A DNA stretch of 64,000 nt from Torreya grandis (taxonomy: Eukaryota > Streptophyta > Pinopsida > Cupressales > Taxaceae): contig JARHVA010000459.1 in assembly GCA_037957365.1 (NCBI GenBank), forward strand, positions 3,533,501 through 3,597,500, read 5' to 3'. The translations under genes and the position numbers were made by a program. Positions 8,851 to 22,390 of this stretch are shown here, one piece after another (position 1 is the first letter of the stretch; each line of letters begins with the position of its first letter). The notes beneath the pieces are model-generated. The model did no database searches. It was given only the letters and a program-made list of their open reading frames with translations, and was not told the DNA's origin.

Positions 8851-10198
8851 ACCTAATAGATCACCATGATGAGAGGAACCATGTAATTTTTCCTATACTT
8901 GATGAATCATTCCTTAAGATGAAATTCATGAGGATGAAGATGACCTATGGCAAATATTTAATGCCATATGTCAAGAATTTGATCAATTGGATAAAACTAC
9001 TTCTCCAAATAATTGCATATCTAATGACAAGTTTATGGATAAGCTTAATAACTAGGTTATTGAATGTATAACCAAACATGAAAGATAAGGCCTTTATAAA
9101 CATGAAGGTGAATATCATACTGATGTTAAACAATTTGCATTCTTAGAGAAGTCTCATGAGTCTAAGGAAAACATGTTTATGCCTAAAGAATAGCCAAGAT
9201 CTCAACCTGAGGGAGAACCACATTCAAAGGGATTGGAACATGGTGAAGAGGGACTTGATGATCATTTACATTAGTTACATTATATCCTAAAAGAGAATAT
9301 ATTTGAGGTAGTTATCATGTCTCCTAATATTCATTTTGAAGAACACTAATCAGATAAGATAGAGATCAAGTTAGTTTTATCTTCAATAAAGGCCCTTTGA
9401 AGGCAATAAAGATTATTCATGAAAGCTCAAAATCGGCCACTTGTAGGCATATATAGATCCAAGGATGGTAAGTAATTTCACCATCTAAATAGTGAAAATT
9501 TTGATGACAATCATGACTCACATGACAAGTTACTTTAATGGATTAAAAAACATGCAACATGAATGATATTTGACTCTAGTTGAAGCATGGAAAGTTTTTT
9601 TCACCTCAAGAGCGAGGTCTTATAAACACTAGGTTAGGTGTCTATCTTTGTTTCAGTTGTGTGTGTGTTCCATAAGTGTTTTTGATAAAAAAAATGTTTG
9701 TTTCCTTTGGTGTGTCTTGTTTTGTGCATCTTTACTTATTGTTTGGTGTGGTTTGCAAGAAAAATTAAGTGTCAAACTTGGGCATAGGTGACTCCATATC
9801 CCAATGGATAGGAATAGGCTACTAGTCTTAGCATAGTAACCATACCACCCATATTAAATCACCATAAATGTTGACTATTTTGACTACAAGTAAAAATAGG
9901 TCAACCACCTATAGCAAAAAACTTGATATAGGGGTATATTAGGATGTAATAGGGTGTGTTATGGTCATATTTTATGTCATTTTATATTTTATTAATCTTG
10001 GTCATAGTCAAAATTAATCTTAAGTCATTTCATGTCACTATAGGGTCTTTTTTGAGCCATTAAATAAGGTTGTATAGTTTCCCTAGGTATAAAAGTGTTC
10101 CAAAATATATTTCAACATCTTTCATGTCATATCCTTGTTATGTATGTTAGTCCTAACTAAAATCTTGTAGGTAATATGTTAAAATCAAGAATATAGAT
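8851..10198 (+). other. Element I 3' interior, no recognisable gene
   Basis: Short open stretches continue the acidic linker after protease to about 9,300, then become noncoding. I see no RT, RNase H or integrase motif on either strand, so pol seems deleted or decayed beyond recognition. Confidence 0.4.
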
Positions 10199-13059
10199 AA
10201 AAAGGGAGGATTTTGGAAATTATATAACCTATGGGGAGTGTGGCATGTGTGAAAACATTATGCAAGGACTCTTCAGCTTCCCTAAGTTCACTTACATGTC
10301 TTATTTTCTTTGTAAGTCTCTAAAATGGACCAAATTATTTTGTTCCTCCATCATTCTTCTTAGAATAAAAAAATGATCAAAATGGTTTCTCATGGTATGG
10401 CTAGTAGGAGAGGTTTTAGGTCAAATTATATTAAGGGGTTGTATTACACTTGGTGTACTTCAAATTCATGTAGGATTTCAAATATTGGTTGTGTATTCTT
10501 TATAAACCATTCTTAATAAGTTGGATACTCATTTTTGCATGTTTATCCCTACACCCTATAGGTTTTCTCTTTGTTTGAGATGGTATATATAAACCACTTG
10601 ATGCAATTATTTTTATGTGATGTGTACATCTTTATTTCATTATTTACATCCTTAATTTCATTTTTGGAGGTGATTTTATGACCTAAATAAATCAAGTTGC
10701 TAGTGGAAGATCACCAATGATGTCACAAGCATGTTTATCAAATGCAGAGGTTTTCCTTTCCTACAGTGGTTTCAAACAGAAGTGGATATGATGTCTACAC
10801 CTCTCATATTTTATAAAAATCAAATTTATTACAAGCTTATTTTCTCAAGGTCATGCATTGATCAAGAATACAATCATGTTTCACACATTCAGCTTCCTGT
10901 AAGTACCTATCTACAGTTAGGTGTATGAAGGCTTACATAACATCCATGGAGATGTAATGAGGAGTTGAAAGAGGTGTTTAACATACTTTTTAATAATGAG
11001 TAATAAAACTAATCTCTCAAATGACATGTAATGGGCTATGATAACTAGTTTAGTCACTAACACATTCCTATGCCATTGATGGACACCTACAGGTGCTCTA
11101 TAAGAGGCCAAATACATTGGAATGAAAAATTTGACTTGTTTGAAGTAATTAAAGGTGAAAAAGATCCATCTAAATACTTGGATAAGGACTATAACTATTT
11201 GGATAACCATACTCTATGAACATTGTCCATATTCCACCTTCACTACCCTTATATGTTACTATGTGTACACCTACAAGTCTCCATCAAAGTATGAGCATTT
11301 GTAATGCTAAAGTTTAGACATGTTTTGAGACTTTCATAGAAGATTTAGATGTTTTATAATGCCATAAAAATAAATTTTGAGGCCATAAAGTGGTAGGTAG
11401 TCTTAAGGAGGCATATTCATATGTGGAGAAAGAGTTCAAAAATTCATTACCTTAAAAACTCAAAAATAAGTGCTTTGTTCATTATTTATGATATCATACA
11501 ATGGGGTGGTATAATGTCTAGATGATTTTGAATGACTCTATCATGTAGCCCTATTGTAGAAGTAATACCTTGCCAAATAAAGTGTGGTTATGAACAATAA
11601 ATTATTATGTTATAAGGTACCCAATTCATGCATTCTTTCACTATAAAAGGTCAGTGTTCTTTGTAGTATCTTGAACTTCAAATGGTCTTACAATCCAATA
11701 TATCCTAACAAGAGCATGCTCTCATGGTAAGTATCATTATTGAGGTGAGAAGGATACTAGTGAATCAAAAAAACTTTTATAAGGTTTATAATGTTGGGTA
11801 TTGACCTATATCATCATCTATAGGTGTGTCCTACTTTAAAAAAAGGTCACATATAGCCTGACTTTAGGTACCTACAGTCTCATAAGATGAACCTTGGTGA
11901 TTAGAAGCCTAAAAACAAAAAAAATTGACAATTTGAGTTGGTTTAAATATTACAAATAGATACTATGAGGTGTATCACATGTTTAAAAGTTTTTATATCA
12001 TCTACAAGACCTCTTTTTCTCTAAGAATGGTTAACTATAATTGACGATAGTATGACAATGCTCTAAAGTATGACTATCTTGATGTTGGCCTAACATGTGA
12101 ATGGTGAGAACAAGTAAAAATGACTAACAATTGGAATTTATAACTTAAAATAGGTCTTAAATCATGAGACACTAGGTTTAATATTCAAGTGTCACCTATA
12201 GGCATCCCTTTTCTAAGGAGAAACATAGTACACAGTTGACTGTAGTCTTGTCTAGTCAAGTGAAAGGTATACCTTGAGAAATTTGGAAAAGGTTAGATGA
12301 TAAATATGTTTGGAATACCCTAATATTAGTATTGAACACTTCATGATACTCTAATATAATCAATAATAAGGAATTATTTGGATTTCAAGTACACCTATAG
12401 TCAACACACTAACCCTGCATAGTTAGTGAATTCCAAAGAAGTCTATCTTGGGTTTTAGGATGTTGGGAGGTAGTATTTATGTGACCAAACCCTAAAATTT
12501 TGGATAAAAGGTAATTATAAGCTACTTTATCCCTTCATACATTCAAATTTATAGGGATAATAGGGTAGATGTCCTATATTCTACCTTATATAGAGAGCGC
12601 TCCTAGGTAATAAGGTCTATAAGCATTATAGAAAAATGATGAGAGGGAGGTGCATAGAGTGTTGGACCATTGTTTAAAGGTGTAGAGAGCTATGTTGAAC
12701 ATGAATAATCATTAATAAGGCATTAATTTACTAAGATACCAAATAAGTTGGTCTAAATCCACATAGGTACTGTCATACCTATTAGGTCTAGACTAGGCCT
12801 AATGCCTAAAAAGGATCTAATACCACTTATAGGTTAAATTGAGCACTATAATGCATTGGAACATCTTAATTTTGATTTATAAGGTGTGTTATAGATATTA
12901 AGATGTATATACCCACCAAATTATGGTCAAACATGATCCTTTTCACCTCAAGTCTGCATAAAATACAAAGAAGTACATGAGAGGCTAAGTTTAGAATCTC
13001 ATATATGTATGGACACTTATCATAAAGGTTTAAAGAGATAGGATATGTTTAAGAGGGTC
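10199..13059 (+). other. Probable U3 side of element I right LTR, no gene
   Basis: The region opens with AAAAAGGGAGGA (10,199-10,210), a possible polypurine tract that would put the LTR start near 10,211. This cannot be tested, because the matching part of the left LTR is outside the window. Two short open frames (10,731-10,928 plus, 10,917-11,210 minus) have no recognisable domain. Confidence 0.3.
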
Positions 13060-14686
13060 CTAAAAAAGTATTTAGTGGATTTTTTTTGAAGATTCGATGT
13101 CACAATTTTATGAATAATACTTAAGGGTCTGAACTATTTATAACCCTCCAAAACCCTTACTAATGACCCCATGGAGTAGAAATTGAAGAAGAGGCATCCA
13201 AATGAGATAGTTTGGTTAGGTAAATAATTTTAACTTGTAGAGGACTTCCTAGGGCTATTTTTCATTAGATTGGCTTGTACCCTATTTTTATGGACAAGGT
13301 GCATAATGACTTTTCTTAACAATTTTTGATGTTTTGTAGGTACAAAAGGGTTTCAAATGATAAAGATAACTTTGAGAGATAGAGTGAGACATAATATAAC
13401 TCCCCATGTCAATATATTTCTTCATAAAAGCACATAATTACCCTTTCAATCACCTTCATTTTAAGCAGTCCAAAATGGCATAGTGAATGAAGAATGATCA
13501 CCAAGTGAGAAGGTGATAACTATGATGGGGAAGAATTTTAAGTTATAATTGATATATCTAAGGATATGATGACTCTATATAGGTTTCAAAAAAACCCTTT
13601 TATGGATTGGTTTGAGAACATAAAAGCCACCTTGGTGACAAGTGTGAGGGGTGACAAAGAAGGGTGATTATGACTACATATAATGAGAACATTTGTCAAG
13701 AATACTATTAATGATTAGGGACATATCTAATTCATATTGGAGCTTTTTTATAAATCCCTCTTCATAGTGAAATGATTTAATTTATTCCTATTTTTCCTTA
13801 GATTTCTCAAGAAGGACCAAATGATGAATGTAGTTTTCAAGGAGCTAATTACAGAGTCCTACACTAGAATTGAAGACTTTCATGATTTAGAGATACATTT
13901 GTCTAGATAAACCTTAAACATTGTATTACATATCCTATTATCCTAAAACCATAACACTCTCTTAAATTGATGCCTATTATTGTGACTCTTGAGATTCATT
14001 CTCCTCTCTCCTCTCTCCTCTCTCATATTCTATAAGTACTAGCCATTTTGGATCTTATTTCATAATTCTAAACCATGTAAGGTGAATCCCTAATGGTTTG
14101 ATGTTTTACTTTGACTTTTAATAATATATGAAATATTTCTTTGAGTTCATAAACATCTTGTCTAAGTGTGAAAAGTGATGAATGGTAAGGGCTAGTGATA
14201 AAATTATATCCTTACTTCTCTTTATCCTTTCATGTCTAGTTCTAAAAGTTCACATTCTAATAGGTCATATAGAGTGTATCTAGTGTGTTAGGCTCCCTTG
14301 GAGTGTGAATGTGTCCTTAGAATCTAAAATATACCATTTGGTCCACTTACCTTAAGTTCTCTTATGCACAACAGGTCTATATTTAAATAATAATGTTAGA
14401 ACATCTTAGGACATGGAAGCTAGTGTTGTAGGTTTGATTTCATAGTTTATGGTGTATCACCCCCTTAAATTATATTTATTTCATCCATAATTATACCCCT
14501 TTTCTCACAAGTATCATTTATAGTAGGGGATAAGAACTTTAAGGTAAATTCAAGGAGCTAACCCTTAAACGTAGAGGTCTACCTCTAATATAGGCAAACT
14601 ACAGGCCTAGAGATATTACAATGTTTCCTAAATATTAGAGTAGGCTTGAAAAACCTCCTATAGGGTGTAATATTTTTTGATAATAG
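13060..14686 (+). repeat. Element I right (3') LTR, part matched to left LTR
   Basis: This is a collinear direct repeat of 1-1,652, ending at TGATAATAG just before Copia-type gag sequence begins. It contains a CT-rich run near 14,000-14,030 like the one near 900 in the left copy. No gene is seen. Confidence 0.75.
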
Positions 14687-16225
14687 AAAATAAGACCTAT
14701 TTTGTCATTAGTAGCCTTTTGACTACTCAGAATGTTATCTAGATTATTGTTACTCTTTTGAAACTTCACATAGGACTTCATCTTACTTAATGCTTAATCC
14801 AAATTAGCTCTCAAAAAATCTACTATAGTTACATACCTTAAAAATTCTTCTTCTTTAGCTTTTAGGCTTGCATTCACAATCTCCATTTGAGTTTCCACTT
14901 GTTTGAATATTTACTCTTATTCTTTGGAGTTTTACTTAGTCTAACTTCAAAGAAATTGATTTGCACCTCATAATCCTTGAGAAGAGACCTCATAACCTTA
15001 TTATTTTTCTTCATGATATATAGTTATTCTATATCATTCATCAACTCAACCTAAAATTCCACCTCACCTTATTCTTCATCTTAATCACTATTAGTACCTC
15101 CAATCTATATGGACTCTTCTAAATTTAAAAAACTTGCTTCCTCAGCCATGAAGAGAAATTCATTGACATTAGTACCATCACCTTCATGGTCACTTTCAAA
15201 ATCCATTTTCTCACTCTCATTAGATGAGATGCAATATTCCTTGGTGTAAAGTATTATTTTATTATTGAACAACTTCTTATCATCATACCTTCTGAAGATT
15301 TTCTTGCTCTTATTAGACTTATAGGATTTTTATCATCATCATGACCTTCATCATGTTATTCATCATATTTTTCCTTATGATTACGAGGGAAATTTTTATC
15401 AAAGTTTCCAATATCTCCACTATCAAAGCATTTAAAGGGTAGTTTACCCTTGTATTTACATGAATCAGTTTTCAACTCTCTTGAAAACATAAATATAAAC
15501 TCATCATCATAAATATCAGATTCATCATTGTATTTAAATTTATTACCTTGTGTCTTCCTCTCTTTTGAATATTTTTTTTCCTTGAATGAATATTCCTTTA
15601 TTTTAGGTCTTCCTTCACTTGTCCTCATATCATAGTCTATTAGGGTGCCATGAATCAAATCCATCTCTAACTTGTCTATATCTTACATCTCTTTGATAAT
15701 AGATACTTTAGAATCAAACTTGGGAGTTAGAGATCTTAAAACACTTTGAAAAATAGTATACTCTTTCAATTATTAACCTAGATCTCCTATTATGTTGACC
15801 ACTTCCTCAACCCTCAACAAGTAGGCTGAAATGGTATCATCTTCATTCATCCTTAGTCTTTCAAACTATCTTCTATGGGCTTACAACTTGGTAAAATTGA
15901 CCTTTGAGTCTCCCTCATGGATTGTATTCAAATTTTCCCACATTTATTTATTATACATATAATTAATTAACTTCACAAGTTATACCTCTAATAGGCCATA
16001 CATAATACCATTCATTTCTTTTGAATTATTTTTACTAAATTTCTTACCTGTTGTATTTGTAGGAAGAATAGGGGGTACAATATATCCATCAAAAACTAAT
16101 TTACAGACATCATGACCTTGATACATCAAAATTTTCCTCATATTTACACTCAAAGAGGCATAATTGGATCCATTAAACAATGATTCCTTACTTGTATAAA
16201 AACCACCTTGTGCTTGACTAGCCAT
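14687..16225 (-). pseudogene. Element III Copia-type gag (broken, truncated)
   Basis: The minus strand from 16,225 encodes the N-terminus of a plant Copia-type gag: FNGSNYASLSVNMRKILMYQ, then DGYIVPP and NNSKEMNGIMYGLLE. A later frame (15,664-15,356) has GKLPFKCFDSGDIGNF, the place of a CCHC zinc knuckle, but only its first Cys survives. The last part, 15,355 to 14,687, reads as charged helical spacer with many stops. Protease, integrase and RT are missing, because the sequence ends where the element I LTR begins. The family is the same as element IV. Element I probably inserted into this element and the remainder would lie left of the window. Confidence 0.65.
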
Positions 16226-16279
16226 CTTTGCTTGCTTAGGATCTCATTTAGGCTATTAGGCCTATTTCAAAGGACCTGA

Positions 16280-16289
16280 TCTAATACCA
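16280..16289 (-). other. Element III primer-binding site, decayed initiator Met type
   Basis: The reverse complement reads TGGTATTAGA, one change from TGGTATCAGA, directly beside the LTR start at about 16,291. The equivalent site in element IV is unmutated. Confidence 0.55.
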
Positions 16290-16290
16290 A

Positions 16291-17949
16291 ATATTGTAAT
16301 TATAGATATTTAATGGGGGTTGAATCAATTGAATAAAATAATGCTTTGATTTTAATTAATATCCATGAAGCATTCATTCACATTAATACATTAACTAATA
16401 TATAAACAAGCATCTATGAAAGGAAATAATACAATAACATAGGATATATATGGAAAAAACTCTTGGGGAATAAAACCCATTGATAAAAACCATGTAATAT
16501 AGTCATATAAGTAATTAATCAAAATTTATTGAGGCACCAAACCCATAAGTATCACCAACCCCTTCACTAGTCAAGCACCAACTCAACTAATCCTTTAAAA
16601 AACACCAACTTGTAAGGAGGCACCAACCCCCTAGGTAACTCAACACCAACTCAACTACCTTTAATATTTGATAAAATTTAGACACATATTTCTTACTCAA
16701 CTAAAAATTACCACATTTTTTTTCTCTTCTCAATTTTGTATCTCTCTCAAATAGCCTATTAGGCCTTCTCACTCAACTAACCCTTTCCTTAGTAGAATTA
16801 GGTCTTATGACATTGCTCATCACCTGTAGAAACATAGATATATATTAATGACATATTAATAACATATATGTTATTTTATTAAATACATCTACTAGGTTTA
16901 CACAACTATATATCATTTTCTCATGTCCTTAATACTCTACCTAGTCAAATTAAACATATTAGGCCTTCTCTTTATACTTGACTCTTGATCTCACTCATAT
17001 TGGTCAACCAAATACCTATACATAATTTATAACCATTGGAATAAATAAATAAATAAACACATTTCAAAAGTGAAACACCCAATACATAGGTTTATCATCA
17101 CCCATAAGGACCAAAATCACCATTAGGTCTATAGAGACCAATGCAATTAGGCCTTCTCAAAACACACGTTTCACTTTGACAACTTTGGATCACTATGAGA
17201 CTTAGTAAATGAATTTTAAAAATTAAAAAAAAATTAAATTACACCCATAATTAGTTCACCTTAGGTCCTAAATACAATTTATCTCATTTCACTCCTTGAA
17301 CCACATAATTAGGTCTACTCATAATTAGGCCTTCTCACTGCCAAAAGTATGTCTTCCAAATCTGATACATACACTCAAATTCTACACATATCAAAATAAA
17401 AATAAAAATTATAGATCACCAATTACCTAATTTTCATAATCAATTCCATTATATTTCATAATAAATATCAAAATACCTCAGATGATCATCTTCATATGCT
17501 CACTCAAAACTACACATAGGCTTCAAAAAATAGTCAAGAGTCTTTGACTTTTCACACCTTCATAAGAACTTATCATACATATAAAAAAATTAAAAATAAC
17601 CTATAAAAATTTCATGTTCATTTTATTCTTCAAATCTATGCAAAAAGACTCAGGAACATCATTCTCACTCATACATAGAAAATTGTCTATTGCTCAAAAA
17701 GACATAATCATGAAAAACAAGCCTTAGAAAACTTGTGAGAATAATTTTATGAAATTAAAAATATTTTAGATGATCCTTAAAAATACTTATAAATATTTAA
17801 ATATATATAATACAATATTCAATTTTAATATTGGTCTTATAGATCAATCTCATGTCTTCACCCTATACAGATATCATTATGTTAGACATGTCACATAGAG
17901 AACAAATTTTCCCTTGTATATAAGCATATTAAAAACTTATAGTAAGATT

Positions 17950-18012
<63 letters not shown>

Positions 18013-18889
18013 CACATACATATAATGTTATGTTTGTACATTGTATTGAAATATCATGCATATGCTCTAGCTAACAAATTTTGTAGAGATAATTATTTTG
18101 AGGATTGTTATTACACATGTTTCACACCTACCCTAAAAATAGGGGTAATTAAAATGAGTTTTTCATAGAGATTCAGGCTCCTACTTTCATATTCACAAAA
18201 AAAATTTAGCACATAGGCTCAATTTTAAAAAGTAGACATAGGGTAGACACAGAAAAGAATATAGACTAAAAACATAGTTTAAATCACCCATATTTTATAA
18301 TAGATATAAAATATCACCCATTTCTATATACTAGCACTAAAAGGCACTAATATCCACTACAATGTGTTATTCTCCAATAAACCTAGCTTTAGGATAGTCT
18401 ACATTACCTAGGCTAGTACACTGTATATAGTACAAATTTGCATAGATACAATCATAGGTTTGGTATTTATGTTTATATTTTGTTCATATAGACTAATTTA
18501 AACTCAAATACATACTAGTTTCTTAGATTTTGTGGAATCATGTGTAACATAATCATACCCACATTTAGTTTAGATACACAAATTCAATTATTACATACTC
18601 CATTTAGATTTAATATACTTAGATACTAGATTGTGGGCATAAGTGTGGCACATATTTTTCATATAATCAGCTACAAATAGGTTGATCAAAGGGAATGGAA
18701 ATATACATTTCATTATCTATGATATATATACTTACTATCATATTATAGGTTATCACTGTAATCATTCCTTACTCCATCTACAGTGGTTAACATTCTTGAG
18801 TGGCCCATAGCCAATATACATATTAGATATACTCAGTTAGATACTTTCATCATTTTCTATAGTTTAGTTATAGATGTATCTACTTCACA
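16291..18889 (-). repeat. Element III 5' LTR and adjoining repeat DNA
   Basis: The LTR starts at about 16,291, and its first 200 bases resemble the element IV LTR (a G run, then TTGAATCAATT, then CTTGGGGAATAAAA). The other end is not certain. Element IV's LTR length of 2.67 kb would place it near 18,960. The 13-mer ATTAGGCCTTCTC occurs exactly at 16,758, 16,958, 17,146 and 17,324, spaced 178-200 bp. Repeated ACCAACTC-rich units lie at 16,520-16,660. No gene is seen to 18,889. Confidence 0.45.
17951..18024. repeat. TA/CATA microsatellite
   Basis: A pure TA run of about 50 bases is followed by degenerate CATA/CACA units. The open frame across it is an artefact. Confidence 0.95.
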
Positions 18890-19706
18890 TGTGTGGGAAA
18901 TGATGGATTCACGTATTGATTTAATTCTTGATCCACCCACATGAAAGAGTTAGACATATTTATAATCTTATCTAAGTTATTCATAGATCAGGATCCACCA
19001 AGTAGGGGGGTGCTAAATGATGGATTCAAAACTAGATTAAGTTCTTGAGCCACCCATATGAGGATTGAGTAGGATATCATCTCAATCCAATCTATTAAAT
19101 GATATGATCACTATGTAAACTCACACACAGAGGTTTCCACTTGGTTCATTTGCTTCATGTACCCAATAAGGTGTATTCAATATTTTCCTCTCTCTTTACT
19201 TAGTTTTACTCAATTACTTTATTCAACATAATATTTTTCTTTTGATCATCTCTTAAATAATAATTGATTTTTGCATGTTTCATTATAGGTCATTGTTTTG
19301 GATCATGTTTCACATATACGAACCTAGATTAACATAATCAGACTTAGCTACATGGGTTTCATTTCCAAGGTAAGTCTAGGTAAAATTCTTTTTTCCTTCA
19401 TACTAGTCATTTTGCTTTGTTACATTTCTAAAATAATGGGGCAAATGTAATCACCTAAAAGTGGTATTTAAATGCTAAGATTATTGCTTGAGTTAGCTTA
19501 TTCTTAGATTAGACCTAGAACTATCATAGATACTTATACACACTTTTATATCAATTATGCTTACCTCATACATCTAAAGTCAAATCAAACACAATCCAAA
19601 GACAACTTTCTTAGATCCTAACCAAAATTTCCAATAATCTTCTAGGTGGAAATTAGTGCACATTTGGGACACTATAGCCACATGGTGATACTATCCCCAA
19701 TTGGGC
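18890..19706 (+). other. Old repeat DNA with two LTR-start-like junctions
   Basis: TGATGGATTC occurs at 18,901 and 19,018, each followed within about 20 bases by TTAAGTTCTTGAGCCACCCA-like sequence. The second copy is preceded by a purine run AGTAGGGGGGTG (19,001-19,012), as expected of a polypurine tract before an LTR. This may be an LTR start on the plus strand with a partial duplicate. No coding domain is seen. Confidence 0.3.
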
Positions 19707-19711
19707 ACTAT
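19707..19711 (+). repeat. Target-site duplication ACTAT, left copy (element IV)
   Basis: ACTAT precedes the element IV LTR and recurs at 27,539-27,543 after the other LTR. Removing the element joins GGGCACTAT to TGTCC, giving a motif that is present again near 28,202, which supports the call. Confidence 0.6.
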
Positions 19712-22377
19712 TTTTAGAGGTACAAAACACTAAGATGGGGGGGGGGGGTGAATCAATGGTAACAAACAATCAAATTTAATTTCTAAAGCCTTCAAATACT
19801 TAAGCATTGAATTCAACCATTCATGAAGTAATTAAGATGTTTCTATCAATGAACAAATAGATAATGCAAGATTACACACACAACACAAGATCTATGTGGG
19901 AAACCCTCTTGGGGAATAAAATCCACTCTCAAGCCTACACACACATGGACTAATTTTCTTATAATAAGTATGAAAACATGAGACTTTAGTGAAAAACCTA
20001 TTCCACAAGGATCACCTACCCCTAGGATGGTCAAGTCCTTTTCACCAGACTTTAGTGAAACACCTATTCCAAAAGGAACACATACCCCTAGGATGGTCAA
20101 GTATTTCTAACAAAACTTTAGTGAAATGCCTATTCCACAAGGAAAACCTGCCCTTGGGATGGTCAAATCCTTCTAATTTAGATGTTGAGAACCCTCCCAA
20201 CACCTATGATATGAACATCTCCAATTTTGAATTTATGTATTCAACACCTAATGATACACCTCTAATTTTCTAACCCTTAAAAAAGACCTCTCTATCTCAT
20301 GTAAGTCTCTCACTTAAGCATGTCACAATATCTCTTCTTCTTCACTCAAACTGCCCTCATATACACACTCAGACCTAAAAATCCTACTATTTGACACTCT
20401 CCCCAATATTTAAACTTTTAATAACACTATATTTGACATTATAAATATAAAATATAGGTCATACACATATTAATTAACCTAATATACTCTACAATCCATC
20501 CATTGGGCACACACCCTTTCTTCTTTCCCTCACTCTTAAACTCTTACACATGCCTCTCTTTCACAAGTCTTAAAACCTTTAAGAGCACTAAATATCACAT
20601 CATAAATATGAATTATAAGTCATACACATAGTTATCAACCTAATATATTATTCAATACATCCACTAAGCACCCTTACTCTCCTTCACCTCTCAACTCTAT
20701 ACTCTTCTTCCACTTAGAGCCCCTTCTCACAAGTCTCTCCAAGTTTAGAAACCATCACCTTCGGTTTCAAATTTTATAGTGTCTTCATTAGTATCATGAT
20801 TTTGGTTAGATATAATGCTTATATCAACATTAAAGACATATGTATATCTTAATTACATCTTCACATGTCATCCATAGTATCTATGGGTCATAATTAAGTA
20901 TTTATGCCTTTTAATTAGGCCTCATTAGCCCTTATAGGTCTCCTAGAGACCCATCCATCTCTTTGATGCTTCTATGAGAAAATTAAGAAAAAAATAAAAA
21001 TTTCACATACATAGACCCATGACACATAATATATAAGTCCTACTTAAGTGAAAAAATCCATCACAACACTCTTCTGCTACAACCCAATTAGCCCAAACAT
21101 CATTTTGTATATACAATCACCAAGAACAAACACATAGTTAACTTCTAATCCTTTGATCATACAAAATATGAATTTTTCAAACCTCCATAATCCACATATA
21201 TCATCCTTAGGGAGTCTACAACATTATCCAATAGATAAGTCCCTTTGAAACATCCAAATGTTATCCAAAACAACTCAAATACCCTTCTCAAGTTACTTAT
21301 AGATCATGTACACATACATAGTCAGCTTTGGAGATACATGAATTTTAATGTATAAACATTTAGGCCTTAAAATAAATATTTATAGATGCACTTGGAGTCC
21401 TATACAAATTTTCCTTTTACACCATGGTCAAATTTTAAATATATCAAAAGTTATAGCATAAAAATAATAGACTGGTCTTCCCTCATAAATTCAAATATTT
21501 GAATTTTAATGGCCAGTAAGCAAATGTTAAACTTAAAACATGTTAACCTCATCTTGTGTCCTTTCATATTTTAATAAAATATACACCATCAATCTCCTCA
21601 GAATTAGCTAGGTCTTTATCTTACAATGCTCACTAGGCCTTATGAACACTTTGTTGTTAGTCCATGTGATTGTGCCACATCATAGTATTGAATGATCTTT
21701 TGACTCTTTGAATTGTCCCACACCATAAATCTACATGTATGAACATATTCTCATCATTGATCTTTATCTGATAGGTTTCATGTTTACCATTAGATCTATG
21801 ACAAGTATAATTTTCACCATTCAATCCTTATCTATTCAAATTAATTTTGCACTATAGATATGTGATGCAATTTAATGCACACCATTAGATCTCCCAATGT
21901 ATGGGAACTTAGTGAAGTTCTATTTGAGACATGAATTTTTCACCTTAATAACTTTTACTCCACTCAACCTCATGACATAAATCTAGGACAAATGATCAAC
22001 TTTCATGGGGGAATCTATCCATATATCAAGCTACTCCTTGAACCTTCACACAAGTGAAATATAACATCATCAATATACCTACTCATATTTTTCTATTATA
22101 GAACTAACTATTCCAAGATGAACATAATGAAGAAAAATATGAATACCATGAACTTCCATAAGCTCTCAAATCATCATTAACCTTTGATAAGACCCCTCAC
22201 ACATGCTTAATACTTTGTACCCATCCCTAATCATGACAAAATTGAAGATAAACCAAACCTACCTCAATCATACTAGGACAAGCACATTACACACTTTGTC
22301 ATTGACACTTAGACTATCAATACACTTCATCCACTCACCTAGACACCTCCATGACATCATTAAAAACTCTCCAATAA
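19712..22377 (-). repeat. Element IV 3' LTR (left copy)
   Basis: About 2.67 kb. It matches the right LTR at both ends: the 19,712-20,050 block with 26,401-26,720, and 21,697-22,370 with 26,855-27,530. The central 1.4 kb is missing from the right copy. It contains a G12 run (19,737-19,748) and a triplicated 66-bp unit at 19,981-20,178. Confidence 0.75.
19981..20178. repeat. Three tandem copies of a 66-bp unit
   Basis: Units start at 19,981, 20,047 and 20,113, each beginning with (A)GACTTTAGTGAAA-like sequence and ending with GGATGGTCAA-like sequence. As 66 is divisible by three, the plus strand has an open frame with a 22-residue repeat (around HKEHLPLGWSS). About 1.4 units remain in the right LTR at 26,668-26,760. 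Element III's LTR has looser relatives. I do not call a gene. Confidence 0.85.
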
Positions 22378-22390
22378 TCTCCCCCTTTAT
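22378..22390 (-). other. Element IV polypurine tract
   Basis: In the element's sense the run ATAAAGGGGGAGA directly precedes the LTR start TTATTGGAGAG, which looks like a decayed TGTTGGAGAG. The position and composition fit a Copia polypurine tract. Confidence 0.65.

Noticed and set aside
16500..17340. Evenly spaced repeats considered as a CRISPR-like array
   Set aside because: Only a 13-mer is conserved at 178-200 bp spacing inside a plant LTR. Repeat length, spacing and organism do not fit CRISPR.
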